DNA of 64,000 nucleotides from Streptomyces sp. NBC_01439 (GTDB lineage Bacteria; Actinomycetota; Actinomycetes; Streptomycetales; Streptomycetaceae): NCBI RefSeq assembly GCF_036227605.1, contig NZ_CP109487.1, positions 310,001 to 374,000 of the forward strand, read 5' to 3'. Shown piece by piece: positions 1 to 8,792 of this stretch (position 1 is its first letter; each line of letters starts with the position of its first letter). The notes under the pieces were generated by a model. It saw only the letters and a program-made list of their open reading frames with translations, ran no database searches and was not told where the DNA came from. The position numbers and the translations under genes were made by a program.

Positions 1-351
1 GCCGACGGCCTGCCCCGGCTCGCGCTGGAGGACGTCACCCTCGGCGACGTCGAGGTGAAGAAGGGCGAGCTGCTGCTCGTCCTGGTCGAGGCCGCCAACA
101 CCGACCCGGACGTGTACCCGGACCCGCACGTCGCGGACATCGACCGGCCGAACGCCGCCACGCACCTCTCCTTCGGCGGCGGACAGCACTACTGCCCGGC
201 CACCGCACTCGGCAAGCGGCACACCGAGATCGCCATCGAGGTGCTCCTGGAGAAGATGCCCGACCTGGCCCTCGCCGTGCCGGTCGACCAGCTCGTGTGG
301 CGCACCCGCTTCATGAAGCGCATCCCGGAGCGCCTGCCCGTGCTCTGGTGA
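1..351 (+). CDS. Cytochrome P450, C-terminal fragment
   Basis: The reading frame is open from the window edge and encodes the last 116 residues of a cytochrome P450. The haem-binding loop reads [10 protein letters not shown], giving the Cys thiolate ligand in an FxxGxHxC context, with Ala where Gly is usual at the last position. The preceding meander region (NRDP-like stretch, here [10 protein letters not shown]) also fits. Substrate cannot be told from this part. The N-terminal three quarters, including the I-helix, lie outside the window. A strong hairpin follows about 40 bases after the stop. Confidence 0.9.
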   Translation, partial: ADGLPRLALEDVTLGDVEVKKGELLLVLVEAANTDPDVYPDPHVADIDRPNAATHLSFGGGQHYCPATALGKRHTEIAIEVLLEKMPDLALAVPVDQLVWRTRFMKRIPERLPVLW

Positions 352-390
352 CCGCGCGGGCGCGCGGGACGACGCGCCTTGCCCGATGGT

Positions 391-421
391 GGCCCCGGCC
401 GGGGGGAATCCGGCCGGGGCC
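391..421 (+). terminator. Hairpin terminator after P450
   Basis: A 12-bp perfect GC stem (391-402 with 410-421) with a 7-base loop, possibly extended by GAT/ATC outside it, lies 40 bases after the P450 stop. There is no U tract, as is usual for Streptomyces hairpin terminators. Confidence 0.6.
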
Positions 422-543
422 ATCGCCCTGTCCGCCCGGCCCGAACCGACCCGCGGCCGGTTCCTGAGCCGTTGCCCGACCGGGGTCGTGATCGTTTGCG
501 TGGCTGACGGGACATCCGGGGCGGTCATCGACGGACGGGGCGA

Positions 544-3500
544 GTGGTCGGGTTGCGAGTTGCGCGAAGGACCGTACTGCAGGCGGCGTCGGCGGGCGCC
601 CTGACGGCACTGCTCGGCCGCACGTCCGCGGCGGCGGCCGTCCCGGGCAGCGCCGCCGGGGACCTGGTCAGGCTGCGTTTCACCCGGGCGACCAACGGGG
701 CGGCCACGGCCTCCGCCACCGGGGAGCGGGTCATCGCCGAGGTTCAGGGCGTTCTGTGGTTGCTGCCCCGAGACGGTTCGCCCGCGACTCCGCTGACCCC
801 GCCCGACCTGGAACCGGGTCGCCCGGTGTTCTCCCCCGACGGTCGCCAGGTGGCGATGAGCGCCTACCGGGGCGGCACCTTCCACATCTGGGTGATGAAC
901 GCGGACGGCTCCGGCCTGCGCCCGCTCACCGACGGTCCGTTCGACCACCGCGCGCCCGCCTGGTCGCCCGACGGCCGCACCCTCGCCTTCTGTTCCGAGC
1001 GTGGCGGTGATCCGGTGGCCGGGAGCCCGTACCGGATCTGGACCCTCACCGTGACCGGCGGTCGCCCGCGCCGGCTGACGGGCCTGCCCGGCCAGGACGG
1101 CCCCGGTCAGGACGGGGAGTGGGAGGACTTCGATCCGGTCTGGTCCCCGGACGGCTCGCGCGTCCTGTTCGTACGCGCCACGCCCACCGGCGAAACCCTG
1201 ACCGCCCGGACCATCGCCTCCGTGGCCGCGGAACCCGTTGCCGGGGACCGGGGAGTGGACCCGGTCCGGATCGAGCACACCGTCACCGACGGCAGGCTGC
1301 TGGCTCCCGCGCTCTCCCCGGGCGGACGCACCGCCTGGCTGTCCGCTGCTCCCGGACCCCGCAAGGCCGAGACCCTCTCCCTCTTCGCCGACGGCCGTCC
1401 GGTCCCCCTCGACGGTGATCTCGCGCCCGCTCCCCCGCGTTGGATCGGCGACGACCGGCTGCTCATCACCCTCGACGGGCGGTTCCGGGTGATCCGCCCC
1501 CACCGGGACGGCGGTGACGACGGCCACGAGATCCCCCTCGACGCCACCCTCGAAGTGGTCCGGCCCCGCTACCGGGTCAAGGAGTACGTCCTGGAGGCCG
1601 AACGGAGTCTTCCCGTCCGGGGCATCCACCTGCCGGCCCTGTCCCCCGACGGCCGCAGCGTCGCCTTCGCCGCACTGAACGCGCTGTGGGTCGCGCCCGT
1701 CACCGGCGGAGCACCCCGCAAGATCGTCCAGGCCCCCGTCACGGCCTACGTCCAGGGACCGGTGTGGAGCCCGGACGGCCGCGCGCTGGTCTACACCGAC
1801 GACCGCGACGGCCTGAACACCGTGCGCCGCCGGGAACTCGACAGCGGCCGGGAGAGCGTCCTGGCCGCGGGCGGCCGCGTCTACGGGGCGCTGTCGCCGG
1901 ACGGCACGAGGCTCGCCGCCCTCGACCTCGCCGGGCGGCTCCTCGTCCGCGACCTCGCGACCGGGACCGATACCCCCCTGGTCGCGGCCCTCGGCGGCGG
2001 CGGTCTGCCCGGCCCGCCCAGCTGGTCTCCCGACGGCCGCCACCTCGCCCTCTGCGACCGCAACCGGCTCAGCCGACGCTTCCGCGAGGGCTACAACCTC
2101 ATCCGGATCGTCGACACCGCCACCGGGGCCGACCGCCTGCACGCACTCGCCCCGCACGCCTCGCTCGCGGACCGCTACGCCTCCGGCCCGGTCTGGTCCC
2201 CCGACGGCCGCTTCCTGGCCTGCGTCGGCGAGTCGGCCCTGTGGCTGCTGCCCGTCGGCCCCGACGGCGCCCCGACCGGACCGGCCCGGCGCCTGACCGA
2301 CGAGCCCGCCGACCACCCTTCGTGGTCCGCCGATTCCCGCACCCTGCTCTACCAGTCCTGTGCCCGGCTGCGCCTGCTCGCCCTCGACGCCGCCGGCGCG
2401 CCGGCCGGAGCACCCCGGACCGTACCCGTCTCCCTGAACTACCGGCGCCCCGCACCCGTCGACACCGTCGTGCACGCAGGACTGCTGTGGGACGCCACCG
2501 GCTCCCCGCCGCGCGCCGACGTCGACGTACTGGTCCGCGGCGGCCGGATCACCGCCGTCGAGCCGCACCGACCGGGCCGCCGCGCCACCCGCACCGTGGA
2601 CTGCTCCGACGGCACGGTCCTGCCCGGCCTGTGGGACGCGCACGTGCATCCGTACCCCTACACCTACGGGGCGCGCCAGGGTGCGCTGCACCTCGCGTAC
2701 GGGGTCACGACCGTGGTGTCGCTCGGCGGTTCCGCCTACGAACAGGCCCGGCTGCGCGAGGACGTCCGGGCCGGCCTGCTCGCCGCACCCCGCATGCTGG
2801 CGGGCGGGGAGCTCCTCGACGGCTCACGGGTCGCCTACAGCATGGGGCGCGCCCATCGCACGCGCGCCGGGTTCGCCCGCTCGCTGGCCCGGGCCGCCGC
2901 GCTGGACTGGGACTTCGTCAAGACGTACGTACGGGCGCCGTACGCGTACATGGCCGAGGCGGCCCGCTTCGCGCACGAGCGGCTCGGTGTCCTGGCCGGC
3001 TCCCACCTGTGCGCCCCCGGCATCCGGTCCGGCCAGGACCTGACCACGCACCTGGTGGCCACCGAGCGGGCCGAGTACGGGCACGGCGCCACCCCGCGGG
3101 GGCACACCTACCAGGACACCGTGGAGGTCTACACGCACGGCGGCTTCGGCCTGATCGCCACCCCCTTCACGGCCCTCCCGCTGATCGGCGCCGATCCGGC
3201 GCTCGCCGACGATCCGCGGGTGGCGTCCCTGATGCCGCCGTGGGACGTGGCGGCCGTCCGGGCCGGGGCCGCCGGGCCGCCGAGCGCGGAGCAGAGCGCG
3301 GCGCTGGAGCGGGAGGTCGGCGTCTACCGCCGTGTCATCGAAGGTGGTGGGCGCCTCGCCCTGGGCACCGACGCGCCGCTCACCCCGGTGGGCCTCCACC
3401 TCCACCTCGCGCTACGGGCCCTGCACCGGTACGGACTGACGCCTGCGCAGGCCCTGACGACGGTGACCTCGGCCCCGGCCCGGATGTTCGGCGTCGAGGA

Positions 3501-3744
3501 CCGGCTCGGTACGGTCGCGCCCGGCCGGATCGCCGATCTCACCCTGGTCGACGGCGATCCGTTCGCCGACTTCGACGACCTGGTCCGCGTACGGGCGACG
3601 GTCCGCGGCGGGATCCTGCGTGAACGCCCGTCCCTGGAGCGCGCCTTCACCCAGTCCGCCGTGCCGCCGGCCCCGGAGCCGGTCGACTGGCGCGCCGTAC
3701 TGGACCAGATGCTGCGCGACGGCTGCTGTGCACCGCACGTCTAG
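544..3744 (+). CDS. Secreted TolB-like beta-propeller / amidohydrolase fusion
   Basis: This 1066-residue protein starts with a twin-arginine export signal (RRTVLQ followed by an Ala-rich stretch to about residue 35). Residues about 60-620 hold repeated WSPDGR-type blades of the TolB/PD40 beta-propeller. Residues about 640-1040 are an amidohydrolase: a metal-binding H700-x-H702 in DAHVHPY, a His at 821 (GSHL) and the late Asp at 943 (GTDAPL). It likely hydrolyses a C-N bond (peptidase or imidazolonepropionase-like) outside the membrane; the substrate is unknown. The GTG start follows a GGACGGGG stretch. The gene stands alone between the P450 and an insertion sequence. Confidence 0.85.
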   Translation: MVGLRVARRTVLQAASAGALTALLGRTSAAAAVPGSAAGDLVRLRFTRATNGAATASATGERVIAEVQGVLWLLPRDGSPATPLTPPDLEPGRPVFSPDGRQVAMSAYRGGTFHIWVMNADGSGLRPLTDGPFDHRAPAWSPDGRTLAFCSERGGDPVAGSPYRIWTLTVTGGRPRRLTGLPGQDGPGQDGEWEDFDPVWSPDGSRVLFVRATPTGETLTARTIASVAAEPVAGDRGVDPVRIEHTVTDGRLLAPALSPGGRTAWLSAAPGPRKAETLSLFADGRPVPLDGDLAPAPPRWIGDDRLLITLDGRFRVIRPHRDGGDDGHEIPLDATLEVVRPRYRVKEYVLEAERSLPVRGIHLPALSPDGRSVAFAALNALWVAPVTGGAPRKIVQAPVTAYVQGPVWSPDGRALVYTDDRDGLNTVRRRELDSGRESVLAAGGRVYGALSPDGTRLAALDLAGRLLVRDLATGTDTPLVAALGGGGLPGPPSWSPDGRHLALCDRNRLSRRFREGYNLIRIVDTATGADRLHALAPHASLADRYASGPVWSPDGRFLACVGESALWLLPVGPDGAPTGPARRLTDEPADHPSWSADSRTLLYQSCARLRLLALDAAGAPAGAPRTVPVSLNYRRPAPVDTVVHAGLLWDATGSPPRADVDVLVRGGRITAVEPHRPGRRATRTVDCSDGTVLPGLWDAHVHPYPYTYGARQGALHLAYGVTTVVSLGGSAYEQARLREDVRAGLLAAPRMLAGGELLDGSRVAYSMGRAHRTRAGFARSLARAAALDWDFVKTYVRAPYAYMAEAARFAHERLGVLAGSHLCAPGIRSGQDLTTHLVATERAEYGHGATPRGHTYQDTVEVYTHGGFGLIATPFTALPLIGADPALADDPRVASLMPPWDVAAVRAGAAGPPSAEQSAALEREVGVYRRVIEGGGRLALGTDAPLTPVGLHLHLALRALHRYGLTPAQALTTVTSAPARMFGVEDRLGTVAPGRIADLTLVDGDPFADFDDLVRVRATVRGGILRERPSLERAFTQSAVPPAPEPVDWRAVLDQMLRDGCCAPHV

Positions 3745-3861
3745 GTTTTTTCGATCAGGCCCGTTGTCGGGGGTTGCTGGCAGCTTCGATCCCCTGAACG
3801 TCGCCCTCACCGGCCCAGCGCAGGCGGTCGACGGTCCGTCGCTGAGGCCCGGCCGGCCCTG

Positions 3862-5176
3862 AAGCTCCTATTGGCTGTCAAGCGGCGGTGAGCCAGTCGC
3901 GGTAGGCGTTGGCGAGGTTGTCGTCGCGGCGGGTGCCGCGTTCGATGCACGAGATGACCGCGGGCCAGACGCCGAAGTGATGGGCGACAGCGGTGAGGGT
4001 GATGTTCTTGGCCTGACGTGCTGGCCGCAGGTCCGCGACCTCCGGGACCGTGACCGTGGTGGTGAGGTATCGGAACACCTCCCGGGCGATGGCCCGCTTG
4101 AGAAGGCGGATGATTTCCTTCTTGGTCCGGCCGGCCGCGGTCTGCCGGACCACGTAGTCGCGGGTTCGGCTGTCGCTGGCCATGCGGACGAGGGCTATCC
4201 GGTAGAGGGCCGCGTTGGCGGCGCGGTCGCCGCCTCGGGAGAGGCGGTGACGGTTGGTCTTGCCGCTGGAGGCCGGGACGGGGGCGACGCCGCACAGGGC
4301 TGCGAACGAAGCCTCGGTCCGGAGGCGGTCGGGGTTCCCGCCGGCGGTGATCAGGAGCTGTGCGGCGGTGTCGGGGCCGACGCCGTAGGCGGCACGCAGA
4401 CCTGGATTGTGTCCGGTGACCACGTCGTCCAGTACGGCCGTGAGCTCGTTGTGCTCGGTGGTCAGAGCCTGGACGCGTCGGGCCAGACTCTTCAGGGCGG
4501 TCAGGACAGCGGTGTGGACGGCGTCTCCCGCGGGACGCAGGCGTGCCAGGGCATCGACCAGCGGTTTGCCGTGCAGGGCCCGGTAGCGGGCACGGATGGT
4601 GTCGGGGGCGCCGATGAGGATGTGCCCGATCTGGTTCACGGCGGCGGTGCGGGCTTTGACAGTGGACCGGGCGGCATTGTGGAGGGCGCGTATGCCGGTG
4701 ACGGTCTCGTCCTTGGGGGCGCTGGAGGCTCGTCCGGAGAGTGCGGCGCGGGCGGCGGCGTAGGCGTCGATGGGGTCTGACTTGCCGCTGCGGCGGCGTT
4801 CGGCGCGGTCGGGGCGGTTGACCTCGACCACGCTCAGGCCGTCGGCCCGGGCCGCCCGGGTGAACCCGCTTCCGTAGGAGGCGGTGCCTTCGACACCGAT
4901 CGCGACCACGTCCCCGAGGGCGCCCAAAAACGCGAGAGCTGCCGTGTATCCGGCGGTGGTCGTGGGGAACTCGGCGTCGGCGAGATACCCGCCGTTGTCG
5001 GTGACGACCGCGACATGAATGGTGTCGGCATGGGAGTCCACACCGCCGAACACCCACTGGCCGCCCGTGCCCACCGTGCCTGCTGCTGTCATGCTGGAGG
5101 CGCCTTCCTAGCCGGAGGTGACACCAGCCAGGTGGGGCAGACAGGACATTGAGGGGGCTTCTGACCAAGCTCCTAT
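3862..5176 (-). mobile_element. IS110-family insertion sequence
   Basis: The element holds one transposase gene. A 10-base direct repeat, AAGCTCCTAT, occurs at 3862-3871 just beyond the transposase stop and at 5167-5176 about 75 bases upstream of its start, giving a unit of about 1.3 kb. There are no terminal inverted repeats, as expected for IS110. Family members of this type use a structured bridge RNA from a non-coding end; here the 5' non-coding part is only about 75 bases. The exact boundaries are inferred from the repeat alone. Confidence 0.6.
3878..5092 (-). CDS. IS110-family transposase (DEDD recombinase)
   Basis: The 404-residue protein has the IS110 two-part layout. An N-terminal RuvC-like DEDD domain shows D in GVDSHAD, E in GVEGTASYG and DPIDA around residue 110. 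A C-terminal Transposase_20 region carries the conserved Ser in PASSGKTNRHRLSRGGDR. The length is close to that of S. coelicolor IS110 transposase (about 405). ATG 5092 is chosen because the conserved domain begins shortly after it and GGAGG-like bases precede it. The gene looks intact. The stop lies 6 bases from the downstream copy of the boundary repeat. Confidence 0.92.
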   Translation of the reverse strand: MTAAGTVGTGGQWVFGGVDSHADTIHVAVVTDNGGYLADAEFPTTTAGYTAALAFLGALGDVVAIGVEGTASYGSGFTRAARADGLSVVEVNRPDRAERRRSGKSDPIDAYAAARAALSGRASSAPKDETVTGIRALHNAARSTVKARTAAVNQIGHILIGAPDTIRARYRALHGKPLVDALARLRPAGDAVHTAVLTALKSLARRVQALTTEHNELTAVLDDVVTGHNPGLRAAYGVGPDTAAQLLITAGGNPDRLRTEASFAALCGVAPVPASSGKTNRHRLSRGGDRAANAALYRIALVRMASDSRTRDYVVRQTAAGRTKKEIIRLLKRAIAREVFRYLTTTVTVPEVADLRPARQAKNITLTAVAHHFGVWPAVISCIERGTRRDDNLANAYRDWLTAA

Positions 5177-5306
5177 CAGGTCATGTTCCACCTGGCCGGA
5201 GCCATGAGAACGGGCCCCAGCAACCGGACGGTACAGCCCGAAGACAACCCAGCAGAGCGTCAGTCAGTGGCAGAGCCACGACCACCGGAACCCGCTACGA
5301 GTATCA

Positions 5307-5329
5307 ATGTCAGTGGTCGCGCCTACAGT
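5307..5329 (+). promoter_or_regulatory. RecA-NDp (PafBC-type) DNA-damage promoter-like site
   Basis: The sequence is ATGTCAGTG, 8 bases, then TACAGT, against the published actinobacterial DNA-damage consensus TTGTCRGTG-N8-TANNNT. The match is complete apart from the first base. The -10 element ends 6 bases before the ATG at 5336, so the transcript would be leaderless. Damage induction is an inference from the motif. Confidence 0.55.
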
Positions 5330-5335
5330 CGCCGC

Positions 5336-6292
5336 ATGACGGCGAACGCCCGGACGGCGGCGGCAGGGCCCGGCCGCGCGGCCCTCGATCATCTCCTGCG
5401 GCTGATCTCGGAATCCGCGTGGGGCGACGAGCTGGTCCTGCGCGGCAGCATGGTCATGCCCGCGTGGGTCGGTGGCCGGGCCCGGCCACCGGGTGACCTC
5501 GACTTCGTCGTGCCGCGGCCGTCGGCGGTCCCCGTCGACGGGCGGGACCCCCACCCCTACGTCCCGGCGTACGACACCGTGCAGCAGTGGCCGGAGGCCG
5601 CCGACGGTGCGGCCCGCTACGAGATCTGGGCGGACGGGGAGGAGGCGTTCGAGACGCGGGGGCTGCGCGCGAACGTCCCGCCGGAGGGCCTGGTCTGGCA
5701 ACCGGAACCGGAGCCGGCGGATCTCCCGCCGTACGAGGACCTGCTGGAACGGGTGCGTGCCCACCCGCGGGCAGCTGGGGGCGTCCTGCTGGACGCGGAC
5801 GGGGCGCGCCGGGACGGTACGTGGGCCTACGCGTACACGAACGGCGAGCACGCGCCCGCCGGGATCAGGGTCCTGATCCCGTGGCGGGCGGACTCCGGCC
5901 CGGTGGGGGTGGCGCAGTTGGACTTCTCCCGCGACGAGCGGCTGCCCGAGGCACCCGTCTGGACGGCCGTGCCGCGCGGCGACGGCGGGGTCACGGTGGC
6001 CCGGACGGCGAGCCGCGAGCTGTCGCTGGCCTGGAAGCTGCGGTGGCTGGTGGCGGACGCCGCGGCCGGGGACGGTCCGCGGTGCAAGGACCTGTACGAC
6101 GCCGTGCTGCTGGCGGAGGTCCGCCGGGAGCGGCCCCTCCCGGAGCCCCCGTGCCTGGCCGGCGTACAGGTCGCCGAGCGGGCGTGGCGGCACTTCTGCG
6201 CGGCCCATCCCGGGGTACGGGGCCTCGCCGCCGACTGGCTCGCCCGACTCCGCACCGCACTGACCCCGGCCCCGGCCCCGACTGACCGATAG
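5336..6292 (+). CDS. AbiEii-like nucleotidyltransferase
   Basis: The 318-residue protein has the hallmarks of the AbiEii/AbiGii nucleotidyltransferase fold: GS at residues 37-38 (LVLRGSMVM), the acidic pair in GDLDFVV (D54, D56), and a C-terminal AWKLRWL...KDLYDAVLLAE block. AbiEii proteins are toxins of type IV toxin-antitoxin systems that add nucleotides to tRNA and mediate phage abortive infection. No AbiEi-type antitoxin is adjacent, so a toxin role is unproven. The reading frame is open back to 5183, but ATG 5336 is preferred because a clear -10 element ends 6 bases upstream. An IS110 element lies about 160 bases upstream. Confidence 0.7.
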   Translation: MTANARTAAAGPGRAALDHLLRLISESAWGDELVLRGSMVMPAWVGGRARPPGDLDFVVPRPSAVPVDGRDPHPYVPAYDTVQQWPEAADGAARYEIWADGEEAFETRGLRANVPPEGLVWQPEPEPADLPPYEDLLERVRAHPRAAGGVLLDADGARRDGTWAYAYTNGEHAPAGIRVLIPWRADSGPVGVAQLDFSRDERLPEAPVWTAVPRGDGGVTVARTASRELSLAWKLRWLVADAAAGDGPRCKDLYDAVLLAEVRRERPLPEPPCLAGVQVAERAWRHFCAAHPGVRGLAADWLARLRTALTPAPAPTDR

Positions 6293-6428
6293 GGGCGGTC
6301 GGGCGTCGGCCGGTCAGGCTCCGGCGCCGACGGTCCGCCAGCGGCGCAACCCGATTGCGGTCAGTTCGATCAGCTCGCCCCGGGCATGGTCGTGGTGCGT
6401 GGGGCGGAATCCGGGGAGGGCGCCGGGC

Positions 6429-6836
6429 TCAGGGCTGGTGGTCGTACCAGGCGAAGGCCGTGATCCGCCAGCCGTCCCGGGTGCGGACGAACTGGATGGT
6501 CTTGGTGCCCGCCCCTTCGAACGGCTTGCCGTCCAGGAGCCCGGACTTGCGGTACTCGCCGAACCGCGACGCGATGTCGCCGGCGATCTCGGTCCGTTCG
6601 TAGGTCTCCCACTCGGAGAACTCGGCCAGGCGGCCGCCGGCGCCCAGCAACACGCGGCGCGGCTCGAGGAATTCGTCCACGGTCCAGACCGTGAACTGCG
6701 GGCCGGTCATGGTGATCACTGCGTCCGGCAGGACCAGTCGACGGATCCGGTCCAGATCGGCGGCCTTGCCGCCCCGGTTGTCGAAGGCGCCGAAGAACTC
6801 CGCTGTCACCACGTCTATTTCGGCCTTGGACGACAT
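6429..6836 (-). CDS. NTF2-like (SnoaL/DUF4440-type) protein
   Basis: The 135-residue protein has the size and pattern of a single-domain NTF2-like fold: an N-terminal helix (EIDVVTAEFFGAFDNR), a central strand pair with WTVDEFL, and a C-terminal RTRDGWRITAFAWYDHQP strand typical of SnoaL/DUF4440 members. Such proteins are small-molecule-binding or isomerase-like; no catalytic residues can be assigned. It lies 71 bases downstream of a methyltransferase on the same strand and could share its transcript. Confidence 0.65.
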   Translation of the reverse strand: MSSKAEIDVVTAEFFGAFDNRGGKAADLDRIRRLVLPDAVITMTGPQFTVWTVDEFLEPRRVLLGAGGRLAEFSEWETYERTEIAGDIASRFGEYRKSGLLDGKPFEGAGTKTIQFVRTRDGWRITAFAWYDHQP

Positions 6837-6907
6837 GGCGCGAGATTAACACCGGGGGGCGTCGTACGCGTCGGACGGGCCGCATCGGGATCGCTGGGCC
6901 CGTCCGA

Positions 6908-7699
6908 TCAGGCCGCGCGCGCCATCGTGATCACCAGGGGCGGCCGTGCCCGCTCCGCCGACCACGCGCGGCCGGCCGTGAAGTCCGCGTCGGCCACGGT
7001 CCGCGCCTCGTCGACGGTGGGCCGGTGCTGGACGACGTCCCGGAATCCCGCGCGCTCCAGCAGGGGCGGGAGGACCGGAACGGGCCACGCGTGGTTGCGC
7101 ACGTCCTGCCAGGTTCCGTCGGTGCGCCGGAGCCGTACGGTCAGTTCGTCGCCCGGCCCGTACGCCCCGCCCGGGTCGCCGATGCGCAGGGAGGCGTACT
7201 CCGTGCCGCTGCACGCGGGATCGGTGGTCAGCAGGACGAACGGGGCGGGCGGGCGCAGGAGCCGGCGGATCTCGGTGAACACGCCGAGCACGGCCTCCTC
7301 GGTCGGCAGCGAGGCCAGGACGTGGTTGCACATCACCGCGTCCGCGCAGCCGTCCGGCAGGCCGGTCACGCGTCCGGCCTCGACCAGGTGGTACTCGGCC
7401 ACCGCGGGCGTCGAGCCGCGGGCCAGCGCCAGCATCTGCGGGGAGGTGTCCACCCCCAGCACCCTCGCCCCCAGCCGCCGGGCCGCCGCGTCGGCCACCT
7501 TGCCCGGCCCGCACCCGTAGTCCACCAGGACCTCGCCGGCGCCGATCCGGCCGGCCAGGGCCCGGAAGACGAACGGGTACCCGAGCAGCCAGTCCGTGGC
7601 CGCCTCCACCGCCGCGAATGCCCGCGCCCCTCCGTGTCCGGACCAGGCGGTGCCGTCTTCGGCGCCGCCGGGCCCGAGTCCCTCCGGCCTGTCGCTCAC
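6908..7699 (-). CDS. Class I SAM-dependent methyltransferase
   Basis: The 263-residue protein has a clear SAM-binding motif I (LVDYGCGPGKVAD) followed by the acidic LGVDTS loop and a motif II/III region (ADAVMCNHVLASLP...IRRLLRP). The substrate is unknown. GTG 7699 is chosen because GGGGAAG lies just upstream; the open frame continues to 7816 but that part is antisense or out-of-frame reading of the upstream protease gene. The start lies 5 bases after the restored stop of that protease, so the methyltransferase is probably the third gene of the same transcript. Confidence 0.8.
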   Translation of the reverse strand: MSDRPEGLGPGGAEDGTAWSGHGGARAFAAVEAATDWLLGYPFVFRALAGRIGAGEVLVDYGCGPGKVADAAARRLGARVLGVDTSPQMLALARGSTPAVAEYHLVEAGRVTGLPDGCADAVMCNHVLASLPTEEAVLGVFTEIRRLLRPPAPFVLLTTDPACSGTEYASLRIGDPGGAYGPGDELTVRLRRTDGTWQDVRNHAWPVPVLPPLLERAGFRDVVQHRPTVDEARTVADADFTAGRAWSAERARPPLVITMARAA

Positions 7700-7704
7700 C
7701 GTCC

Positions 7705-8792
7705 CTACTTCCCCAACCGCACCGCGAGACGCAGCTCCTGTCGGTAGCCGCGCGCGCCGTCGCGCCGGTAGTCGTCCGGCGGGATGGGGGGGCGAACACT
7801 TCTTGCTTCCCAGCACGGCTGCCGAAGCTGATCAGACCGAGGATCGCGCCGTCGGCCCCGATCAGCGCCGAGCCTGAATCACCTGGTTGGACGCTCGCCT
7901 GATCACTACTCCTGACGCGGATGGCTTCACGCCAGTAGGCCACCCTATCCCCGCCCCCTAGCCAATCGGATTTGATCTCTCCATGCAGCGATTCGATGGT
8001 CGAGTACTGAGGCTTTCCGGTTTTCATGCCGATCCATCTCACTGCTTCGCCCACGTGCAGTTCTCTTCTGATCGGCAGCGGCTTGAAGGGCGTGGCGTCG
8101 GCTATCACGGCTACGCCGAAGGTCATCTTCTTGCTGCCCACCGGGATCTGACACCACGCGAAGTCGAACACGTTGCGAACGGGCCACAGTTGCGCAATGT
8201 CGTACCACGGGAAACTCGCCGGGTATGTCACGACATCGAGGCAGCCGTCGCATCTTCCGATGAGACCTTCCTGCTGCCATGAAGAAACGGGTGCTTGGAC
8301 GGGTTGATAGACCTGCAGTCCGGGGGCAACCGACCGATCCGCTATCACGTGAGCGTTGGTCAGAAGGCATCTTCTGTTCCTGAACACCGTCATCACTCCG
8401 AGTGTGCCTCGACCACGGCGATGGAAGAACGTGTCCCCATCCGGAGCCTGGATCTCGTAGCCGCCCTTGCAGGGCCGCCGATAGCTGTGGAAGTCCTCGC
8501 TCAGGGGGCGGATGGGTCCGGTCTCGATCACGTCCGTGGGTACGGACGTGCGCCTGATCGATCCATCCGGCTCGATGACCTCGGTCTCCACCGACTGCGG
8601 CACGGGGAAGTGATGTTCCGTCAGGGCGGCCGGGGGCTTCTTCTCGACGACGCCGACGACGATCGCCCGCTGCCCTGTCTCCCGGCCGCCGACGGTCTTG
8701 GCAGCCGTGTCGAGCATCACGATGTCCGGGTGGAGGATCCAATGCTCGACTGCCATGTGGACCCTGTCCGCAGGCACCGGTCCGGTACTCAT
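7705..8792 (-). CDS. Trypsin-like (S1 family) protease, frameshifted near C-terminus
   Basis: A cytosolic trypsin-fold protease with the catalytic triad visible as H148 (LTNAHVI), D210 (VFDFAWC) and S306 (VQPGDSGSAL), preceded by a region of about 120 residues (DVIETG, GYEIQ) seen in single-gene bacterial S1 peptidases. No signal peptide. ATG 8792 has an AGGAG ribosome site and overlaps the stop of the upstream gene (ATGA). At a seven-G run (7786-7792) the frame breaks: one extra base would let translation continue for about 27 codons to a TAG at 7705, giving a normal protease end (DDYRRDGARGYRQEL). As written, the frame runs on through methyltransferase DNA to 6846. Either a real frameshift or a homopolymer sequencing error. 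Confidence 0.75.
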
